Source: Symsagittifera roscoffensis
Taxonomy: Eukaryota; Xenacoelomorpha; Acoela; Convolutidae
Reading direction: 5' to 3'
Assembly (NCBI RefSeq): GCF_963678635.1
Contig: NC_087064.1
Coordinates: forward strand, 13,921,599 to 13,985,598
Length of the DNA stretch: 64,000 nucleotides
The notes below the pieces were generated by a model that saw only the letters and a program-made list of their open reading frames with translations, did not search any database and had not been told where the DNA came from. Position numbers and translations under genes: made by a program. Below are positions 56,588 through 64,000 of the stretch, one piece after another. Position 1 is the stretch's first letter. Every line of letters starts with the position of its first letter.

Positions 56588-56759
56588 CCCGCACCGGAGT
56601 TCCATGGATAATAATCGATTATAATGGAAAAATGTTGTTTAAAATGTTGTCATTATATTCCATTTTTAATCGATTATAATCGATTATTATCGAAATTTGT
56701 TGAGACAGACCACGAAAATTCAATATAATTGATTATTATCCATGGAACTCCGGTGCGGG
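56588..56759. mobile_element. MITE-like hairpin element, 172 bp
   Basis: 29-base perfect terminal inverted repeats: CCCGCACCGGAGTTCCATGG continuing to ATAATAATC at 56588-56616, and its complement ending at 56759. Extended to about 38 bases with mismatches. The interior carries further self-complementary AATCGATTATAAT motifs. No clear target-site duplication was seen; no coding capacity. Confidence 0.75.
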
Positions 56760-58660
56760 TGACTTTAATGAAGAATAAAAAAAATTTCATAATACATATT
56801 TTTTGTTTTTGTCGTATAAATTATATTCAGAAAAAAGTAACAACTTATGATTTCACGCTAACTCTGGAATTATGAAAAATTATCACAAGCAAGGTGAGTG
56901 GTGAAAGGCCAGTGGTGCAAAGGGATGAATGAAAAATGGGTGTGTGTAAGATGTATATCACAGAGAACAGCTTGATTTTCATACATATTTTTGGTAAAGT
57001 CAAGACTAAATTTTTCGGCGTTTGCAGAAACATCAAAGAGAAGTTGACAAATGACTTTGCTGGAAACAAACGATTTGCAATCCAACTATACAAATCAACA
57101 TTTCCAATCATTCCAATCATTGTTGGATAATTTTTACATCACCTTATTTGAGACATATTTCGGGTGAGCCGGGCGCCACAGTTGAATGCGTATTAGAAGC
57201 CTCGTTGTGGTCGATCCGAAAACTGTCAACCGCATACTTTCGTCTGGTTTGCGGGATTAAAGCTTTTTGAAAAAAATCGGTAATATGAGAACTCTGATCT
57301 GCTAAACTTTTTAATGAACTTTTTGTCGGCTTTTCACGTTGTTCAAATCTGCTAGTCAAATACATGTTTAAATATTCGTTCTCTTTTTGTGGTTTTAACT
57401 TAAAAAAAATTCACCAAAAATTTACTTCCTTAATTCATTTATCAAAATTTTTACTTTGTTTCTTAGCATCAAATTTATTGTTTACTTTGTAATTGTTGCG
57501 GCCATTAAAAATGGGGAAGAACTTTGTATTTGGGTAGGTTTTAATTTTTTTGCTTTTTGTTTCAAACTTACGACCAAAAAATTTATTGTTTTTAAGTTTG
57601 ACCATCAATATATTTGTTGCTTTGTGTCGTTTATCAATTTGCAAAGAGTCTTTTAGTTCTTGTGGTTTCAATTTTTAGGTTTTTCAACGATTTCTGGTAC
57701 TTGTTTTCCGTGTTTTGAGTAAAATTTTTATTAGTTTTTCGCACAGCTGAGTTTTTGGGCATTTTAAATACTTTTTGGGCGGGTACTTTTTGATACATCT
57801 AAGTATAATTTTTTGCGAAAATTGAATGTTTTGTTTGTATTTGCTCTCAAGGCATTTATTTGTTCCTGTTGTTTCTCCAAAAATTCTTCAAACGCATAAT
57901 TGGGAATTCTAAAGATAATTGTCAGTAAAAAGTTTTTTCTTCCAGTTATAATCAAATTTTGATTTCAGTAAGATGTATATTGGACCGCTCTTGTCATTTT
58001 TATAAAATTTTTACGAAAAAATTCTGCGTGAAACGGTAAAAACAGTTTTTGATAGATCTACGAAAACGGAAATTGAACTTTTTTTTTGGTCATCGGTTCG
58101 TAATTGCTTCATCTTTTTTCATCAAAAATATCATCAGGTGACCTTTGCTCTAATAACCAAAAAAAATTGGTGTTCAACAGTGCGTTTCGATCAAAACAAA
58201 AAAAATTTCGCTCAAATTTTTTAAGGTTTTTGACACAATTTGCAACTGATGTGTCTATTTTTTTGAGAAACTATCAAGCGGGTTTTTTTGAAATGACAAA
58301 AATTATTTGAAACATTTGTTAGATATACCAGCCAGTGTCTCTGAAACTAATAGACGTTTTTTGAGCTGATTACTCAAAACTTCATAATAAGTCGAAATTC
58401 CCCCCTAACTATTGCAGTATCTCGTATTCTGCTCCACTGTTGAGAACCATCCTTGCTTTAATATGCTTGACATGAGGGAGATTAATGGGCCTGTTTTATT
58501 TGGATGCTACTTTCTTACCTATGTTTAAAAATTAACTTTTGAATAGATCAACATCAGTTTCAAAGTTACGACTAAAGATTTCTTGTTTTTAAGTTTGACA
58601 ATGAATGTATTTTTTGCTTTGTGTTTACCAATTTCAAAAAAATCTTTCAGTTCTTGTGGT
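56760..58660. other. AT-rich stretch with a short internal duplication
   Basis: No gene supported. About 57590-57670 and 58585-58665 are diverged direct copies (AGTTTGAC.AT.AAT.TAT then TTAGTTCTTGTGGTTT). Short minus-strand Lys-rich readings (57144-57365, 57435-57671, 57764-57955) have no recognised features. Confidence 0.45.
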
Positions 58661-60684
58661 TTGAGTTAGGACTGGAGTGTATAACTCATAGAGTAATTTC
58701 GGATAGGGTACACCGTCTGCTCGTCACGCTATCTTATTTTCGGCCGGATAGATTCGTGCAACTTCTTAGTCTAATACCGATCCTAATCTTACTCTTATAC
58801 TATCTAGTCTCAGGTTGTTTAACTAGTCTCTGCTAGGCTCAATAGATCTAGGGTATACTGGTTTATTGCGGCTGCTGAAGTGCTCGGGAGAGTCCAACTA
58901 ATTTCTAAGTTAAATTCAAATCTCTCTGGTGCTGAAATTACAAGTAACTTCAGCACTTACAAATAAGTGGGTTGTTAGTTAGATGGATCATGATTGGTTA
59001 ATATTAAATACTTTACATTGGTAAAATATCTAATTTATCCAATCATAAAATGTAGTTTAGATCAGGTTCCACCCATCCGGGTTTTACAGAGTTTTTTAGA
59101 ATAGTTCTTCTGCGATTCGAAGGATGGATGATGGACGTTGGTTTTTGGCGAACATCATTTTCTTCCGTTTCCTCTTTGTTAAAGAAGTTCCAGGAAGCTG
59201 GAGTTAGAGACATAAGACGTTGTGTCTTCTAGTGACAACGACTAAGTCTTTGCAACAAACTCAAATCTGATTTCAGAATGGTTGGCTATGTCAGGTTTTT
59301 CTGTTCTGCGTGGAGAACTTCTTTTGTGTCTGATCTAGTTTGGGAATGGCGTGGAGATTGTGCGTGGAGGGGATGCCTGGTTACTCGGATCTGTACGTAT
59401 ACTTGAACATCGAGGTGGTCATTGGTCTAGTTCAATGAAGTCCTTTTCTGCGAAGTCAAGTCGTACTCTAAATCCTTTGAGTTGTGATTGTGAGTGGCAT
59501 ATCGATTGTGGTTGGCCATTCTCTCTCGAGTGTAGTGGGGTCGTTTTGTCTTTAGATGTTCGTCCTTGGTGTTATATTCTGATCTATGTATTGCATAATG
59601 TAATTTACATTTTATAAAACATTTATTAGTTTAATATTTTTTAATTATGATTTTAGTTAGTTGTTTTCACAAAAGCTTTTTGTTTTAGTTCGGTTATTTT
59701 GAAGAGTTACTCACCCTTGAGTAGCTCTTATTAAAAATAGAGGTGTGGTCACAAAGCGTGGATGTAGCGCGGTGGGTTAGGCCGGCTATAGAGCATGCTC
59801 AGGACGTCCTTCCTGGTGGGTTAGGCCAGGAGTGGGAGTATGATTTCATGCGGTTTTTATGAGGGGTCCTGTTATGTGACAACGTTTTATGTTGGGTTTG
59901 TTGTGGTTTTTCTTATGTCTTGTTGGTTATGTCCTTTTTCCAAAAAGCAAATTGTTCGTGGTATGGGTTTGTCTTTCGACTTTTTTGTGTTTTATTATTT
60001 CTTTCTTAGACTTTATAATAGTCTTCAAAAGAATAAATTATCCAGTTTTAAACTGGGTTAATCCGGTTTGGGTACCGTTGGTTTCCTTTTCTTAGTCATG
60101 CTGTTATTTTATGATTTGTGGTATTTAGTAAGCTGCGTTGGTTAGTTTTGTTTAGTATATGATTCCTTTCCAACCGGGTTAAAGGAAGGTTTGAAACATG
60201 TTATTATATGTTAGAGTTGTTGAGTGTGAAAACTTGAAACTGAAATTCATTATTTTAAACAATTCTTCGTGGGCGAGCTGTGCGAGTGTGGATAGAATTT
60301 CTGTGCGAATGAATGAGAATATCAAAAGGTTAGTACTGCATTTGCATTTTATTAATTTACTGCATAGAATTTGGAAATTTACTGCTAGTTATGGGGGAAT
60401 TTTAAGTTACAAATTTTCATCATAATTAGATTTACTGCTTGTGGGGAAAATTTTAGAAATGAATTTACTGCATTGGTATTAAATTTATAAATTTATAAGT
60501 GTAAGAGATTAATAGAATTTTTGAAATCTGTTTGATGAAATTTGCGATTTTTATTTGTCTTTTGTGGTTTTTGTAGGTAATTGTCGGATGAAGGCTAAAA
60601 ATCTAAAGAAAACATGGATAAAGTATGGTGAGTTTTTTAATATTTTAATTAGTTAGTAATATTCATTTAATTCATAATTACCTG
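58661..60684 (-). other. Probable 3' non-coding part of the env-like element
   Basis: From about 58660 rightward the plus strand becomes T/G-rich, the same strand bias as the two large minus-strand ORFs, and the A-runs of the left flank end. No ORF is supported. It includes a duplicated TGGGTTAGGCC at 59778-59840 in a GC-richer patch, and a small hairpin ATGATTGG..TAA / TTA..CCAATCAT at 58988-59049. It could hold a 3' LTR or untranslated region; no LTR pair is visible because the other end is outside the window. Confidence 0.4.
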
Positions 60685-62493
60685 TTAGTCGTCGGGGAAA
60701 AAACCGTGGGGGAAGATGTCGTGGACGAGATCGGAATTTGTTAGTAGTTTGGCTAAGATGCGGATGATATTTTTAGTCTGAAGCAGTGGCCAAAGCAATT
60801 GAAGTGCCTTAATAGTGGTTAGTTCTTCAGTGCCAACTGCAAACTCATAAGGTGTGTTTTGGATTAGATTATATAATTTGTGATTGAATTTAGTGTTGTG
60901 GATGAATTCTAAAATTGGGATTTCTATAGGTTGTACAAACTCGTGCGGGATAAGGAAGGGTCGGGATTCTTCGGCGTTGAAGGTCTTGGTGATGGGACAG
61001 AAGATGTACATTTGGGTTATGGGATCATAATTGCGAAGAATACCATGAAGGTTAGTATCTTTAATGCAATATGTGAAATTTAGGAAAAATGGTGAAGTGT
61101 ATTTGGAATTAATGAATTGAAAACGATGGTGTGGTTGTCTAGAGGGTGTGTGTAGGTCAAAGTGATTTTGGATGAAGCGATAATAACTATATGTGTGGGT
61201 TTGTTTAGTGCGCAACATAATATCGTGTGAGCAGTGTAAATCTCTTTCGTGTGGTGCAAGGAAATGAAAGGTTAGTGAAAATATTTGGAAGCGTTCTTTA
61301 AAACTTTCGTATGCTTGTGTGTCTGTTAGTGCTTCTGAAATAATGTGATCAAACTTTCGGTCGAAGATGTTTAGTGTAAATATATATGGTGTCTTGATGA
61401 AAAATTTCTTGGTAATTTGTGGATTAGCGAAGCGATCGTCGTCTAAGAATTGATCTTGGTTAGCTCTGATGATGTTGTGATCATAGTATTCGAGTGTATA
61501 TTCGTTAGCTCTAGGTGCAGTGTGTGTTTTTAGTGATTTTTTATATCCAACGTAAGTAAATTGTCTAGCGGTTAGTGGTGTAGTGAGTCGATATAGCATG
61601 TCCGTATTTCGCTCTATATCGATGTGAGTGTTAGATAAAGGTAAGCAAAGAGGGTTAGTAAAATGATAATATGAGGTCCAAGAGAGAGTGGGCATTAAAA
61701 CGTATTCATCTACAAAGTTGCGTGTTTCGTTAGTGTCGTGGGGGGTGTTTAAGGTGTATTGTGGGAATGAGGGTAAGGTGATGGCTAAAAATTCTTTTGT
61801 GTTAGTATGCTTGGGGTGGTTGATGTATTCACGGGCTGTTCCTGGTTTTGTTGGGAAAGGATGGTTGGGGAACTTTCTTTTAAAAGTGCGGTAAGCTCTA
61901 TTAGTGTTGAGTGAAGATTCAGTTGATGTGGATGATGGTGCTAATGATTCAGTATAATTTGAAGAGGGTGTAGGGGTAGGGGGGTTGGATGAATTTATTG
62001 TGGAGGAGATTTGGTTTATTGTTGGGGTATGGAGGTGGTAGGGTTGTTGTTGAAGGGTAATAAAATTATCTAGCTCTGGGGAGATTCGGGGGGTGTCTGG
62101 AGAATGAGATGATTGGTCAGAATGAAATGAGGAGTAGGTTGGGGTAACTTGGGAAGCATAAGAGGGTGTGGAAGTGATTGGGTCAGGGTTATTGGATAAT
62201 ATGGGTTGAAAAGGGGGTTGAGAAAAATTTAAGGGATTGGTGTGAAAATTATTTGATGGAGATGGTTCAGAGTCGGCAAATTCATCGGGGGTTTCAATAT
62301 TCGGGTTATTGAGTTGTGAGATGGAGTATAAAACTGAGATGTGTGAATTAGTATCGGAATTCATGCCTGATGTTACATTACTAGATGGAAAATCGGGTGG
62401 CGGGAAAGCAAAAAGTGGTATTATTGGGATTGGAGAGGTAAGATTGGTTGGGTGGGAATTTGATCGGTGTAGTGATCCAAGTTGGCGGCTCAT
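60685..62493 (-). CDS. 602-residue ORF of unknown family, coupled to the env-like gene
   Basis: Intact. ATG at 62491-62493 overlaps the TGA (62490-62492) of the upstream env-like ORF as ATGA, pointing to coupled termination and re-initiation or a shared transcript. Residues 1-200 are Ser/Pro/Thr/Asn-rich and probably disordered (PIPIIPLFAFPPPDFPSS, SSNPPTPTPSSNYTES). Residues 200-600 look folded: RAYRTFKRKFPNHPF, EYVLMPTLSWTSYYHFTN, DKFDH-like acidic stretches, FQIFSLTFHFLAPHERDLHC, RRFIQ-free Tyr-rich YSYYRFIQNHFDLH, and a Leu-rich end LLWPLLQTKNIIRILAKLLT before an acidic FFPDD. No signal peptide, clear membrane span, zinc finger, protease, RT or integrase motif. Function unknown; possibly a viral-type structural or accessory protein. 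Confidence 0.75.
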   Translation of the reverse strand: MSRQLGSLHRSNSHPTNLTSPIPIIPLFAFPPPDFPSSNVTSGMNSDTNSHISVLYSISQLNNPNIETPDEFADSEPSPSNNFHTNPLNFSQPPFQPILSNNPDPITSTPSYASQVTPTYSSFHSDQSSHSPDTPRISPELDNFITLQQQPYHLHTPTINQISSTINSSNPPTPTPSSNYTESLAPSSTSTESSLNTNRAYRTFKRKFPNHPFPTKPGTAREYINHPKHTNTKEFLAITLPSFPQYTLNTPHDTNETRNFVDEYVLMPTLSWTSYYHFTNPLCLPLSNTHIDIERNTDMLYRLTTPLTARQFTYVGYKKSLKTHTAPRANEYTLEYYDHNIIRANQDQFLDDDRFANPQITKKFFIKTPYIFTLNIFDRKFDHIISEALTDTQAYESFKERFQIFSLTFHFLAPHERDLHCSHDIMLRTKQTHTYSYYRFIQNHFDLHTPSRQPHHRFQFINSKYTSPFFLNFTYCIKDTNLHGILRNYDPITQMYIFCPITKTFNAEESRPFLIPHEFVQPIEIPILEFIHNTKFNHKLYNLIQNTPYEFAVGTEELTTIKALQLLWPLLQTKNIIRILAKLLTNSDLVHDIFPHGFFPDD

Positions 62494-64000
62494 CGTGGGC
62501 TAAAAAAATGATTATTTTGAGACTGAAAAGCGGTGGTATGGGGTTGTTCAATAATTTGTTCATAAGTATTATGATCTTGTGACTGGTGTGTCATTATATG
62601 TTGGATGGGACTTTGTGATGTGGTGAGTCGAAAATTTGGATTATGTGTGATGGCTAAATTTCGAAAATTTCGTGGGACTAGGGATAGTGGATGGTTATTT
62701 GGTAGGGGTGGTGATTGTGGTGCCGTTGGCGTTATGTCTACATTGTTATGTTCTTCGTCGTATGTATTTTGTCGTGTTGCTATTTTTGTGTTATATTCTT
62801 TTATTTGTGCGTCTAAAAGAATTTTGTTTATAGATGTAGAAAAGATTCCAAAAAATCCTGCAAAGAGTATGCGTGCTACGCTTGCTTGTCTGTTTACTTG
62901 TGTGTGTATAGCACATGTGTTGTAGATTCCTTTTAAAAGTGAGAAAAGAAATCCAATAAAGTTAAACATTGCGTATAAAATAGTCAATTTTTCTAAGATG
63001 TAGTAGGGCCATCCTAGAAAATCGAGGATCTCATTTTTGAGTGTAACAAAGCTAAAAATGTTAATTGGTGATATATCTTGGGGACGGTATTTTTCACCGT
63101 TTAGATATATATAATCTTTAATGTCTTTAAAATATCCGCTATAGTCTTGCGTGTAGATATCGGCAAATCCTGCGGTTTCCGCAAGTTTGCGTAAATTTTG
63201 GTCTATTGATTGTCTTTGTATAGTGTCCATTTGTGTTAATAATTCTTGGAATTGTTGTGTTCTAATGTGATGTTGAATATCTGATTTTGAATAGATTCCT
63301 ATTGATTGTAAGTCTATATTTGGGTTTCGAGCAATAGCGCGAATGCTTTCTGGTGAAAATTTTTTGAGTGATTGCATTAATGTGGGATATGGAGTGAGAA
63401 GATAATATTTATTTTCATCAGGGTTTAGTTGTACTACATTGTGGCTGTTTTCTGATCCACATGGGACTGCGGTATCCCAGAAATAGGTTCTTCGTGAAAG
63501 TGTATCCACGAAATGTACTTTATTCTTATAAAAGATAGGGATTCTTTTATAACATCGTTTATCTTCAAAAACGTATAGTGGTGATACTTTTTTAGTACAA
63601 GTATAAAACCATAAGATGTTTCCTTCATAGTCTAAAAAATTTGATCTATTTCCAGATAATAAGTATCCTGCATAGGGTATTTTTAATACTGCTAGTGCAA
63701 GTGATTGTAATATTTGTGTTCGTTCTAATTCGCATAGTTGGTGTAGTGTTTCTAATTCGGAGAGTGACATTTCTTGAAAAATTCGGCTAATTGTATAATC
63801 TAGTTTCATATCTAAATGAATATCATAGTGGATATTACCGAAATATGTAGTATTCATTAGTGATAATTCTTGTAAGCGTGTGCTTCTGGTGTCATGGGGT
63901 TTTAGATGTCCACCAGGTTGTCCGTTGCTTTTTTCAAAATTAACTGGTATATAGGATGTTCCTTCGTTTGGAGGATGACCTGTGGCATATGGGTCAAGTT
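62490..64000 (-). CDS. env: Env-like glycoprotein (chuvirus-type), 5' end outside window
   Basis: The frame is open from 64000 down to TGA at 62490-62492; it can start at ATG 63857 (455 codons) but upstream codons stay open to the edge, so the protein is probably longer. Numbering from 63857: residues 60-80 PYAGYLLSGNRSNFLD; 101-125 CYKRIPIFYKNKVHFVD then SRRTY; 133 Cys; 151-160 YYLLTPYPTL; about 290-313 a membrane span (LTILYAMFNFIGFLFSLLKG); about 325-342 a second hydrophobic stretch; then a His/Gln/Pro-rich tail to 455. The R-PI-Y--K--FVD--R--Y block followed by Y-LTP resembles glycoproteins of Jingchuvirales and of BEL/Pao-type retroelements that captured them. This is from memory of the family, not a search. 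No stops, unlike every other element here. Confidence 0.55.
   Translation of the reverse strand, partial: LDPYATGHPPNEGTSYIPVNFEKSNGQPGGHLKPHDTRSTRLQELSLMNTTYFGNIHYDIHLDMKLDYTISRIFQEMSLSELETLHQLCELERTQILQSLALAVLKIPYAGYLLSGNRSNFLDYEGNILWFYTCTKKVSPLYVFEDKRCYKRIPIFYKNKVHFVDTLSRRTYFWDTAVPCGSENSHNVVQLNPDENKYYLLTPYPTLMQSLKKFSPESIRAIARNPNIDLQSIGIYSKSDIQHHIRTQQFQELLTQMDTIQRQSIDQNLRKLAETAGFADIYTQDYSGYFKDIKDYIYLNGEKYRPQDISPINIFSFVTLKNEILDFLGWPYYILEKLTILYAMFNFIGFLFSLLKGIYNTCAIHTQVNRQASVARILFAGFFGIFSTSINKILLDAQIKEYNTKIATRQNTYDEEHNNVDITPTAPQSPPLPNNHPLSLVPRNFRNLAITHNPNFRLTTSQSPIQHIMTHQSQDHNTYEQIIEQPHTTAFQSQNNHFFSPR

Noticed and set aside
59755-59845. tRNA or tRNA-derived SINE
   Set aside because: No paired A and B boxes with correct spacing and no cloverleaf could be drawn.
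61688-62503. Plus-strand ORFs within the 602-codon gene
   Set aside because: Shadows of a much longer intact minus-strand frame.

Overview
The window is AT-rich eukaryotic DNA dominated by decayed mobile elements. It holds one spliced host-like gene (40194-42270), introns of 72 to about 640 bases, TTTCAG-type acceptors, Gypsy, BEL/Pao and Polinton/Maverick remnants, and an env-like gene of the type captured by invertebrate retroelements. This fits an invertebrate animal. The acceptor style and the family-17 glycosyltransferase lean nematode-like, but the species cannot be fixed from the sequence. No tRNA, rRNA or CRISPR was seen.

Region 1 (1-30344) is a duplication field. A repeat R of about 2.3 kb, itself made of two diverged modules (alpha and beta), recurs in both orientations. 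It is followed by remnants of a roughly 118-codon ORF, a minisatellite, and the 5' half of a Ty3/Gypsy element. The composite recurs at 3199-8222, 8223-12560 and about 24700-30344. At 16800-21540 and 21955-25860 two large palindromes lie in tandem. Each arm carries inverted R joined to the N-terminal part of a Polinton-type protein-primed DNA polymerase. A ~0.9 kb satellite (12570-15745) separates two of these blocks.

Region 2 (30345-38720) holds the longest Gypsy copy (gag, protease, RT, RNase H, integrase and a 3' ORF up to a GA-rich tract), all frame-broken, then a BEL/Pao integrase end on the minus strand.

Region 3 (38720-45260) has the GT17 glycosyltransferase gene (MGAT3-like; type II membrane protein, C-terminal frame break), short minisatellites and dispersed repeats.

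Region 4 (45262-54960) starts with a Gypsy gag scrap and continues with two directly repeated, degenerate Polinton/Maverick segments on the minus strand. They carry a Cys-rich ORF, a small membrane ORF, packaging ATPase, integrase, penton-like minor capsid, basic core-like protein, double jelly-roll major capsid and adenain-like protease. Two gene pairs overlap by ATGA. Copy 2 has lost the middle of its capsid gene but keeps an intact core-protein ORF.

Region 5 (54960-64000) has a MITE-like hairpin, then an apparently undamaged minus-strand cassette: an env-like glycoprotein ORF running off the window edge, overlapping by ATGA a 602-codon ORF of unknown family. These are by far the longest intact ORFs and are the best candidates for an undescribed active or recently active element.
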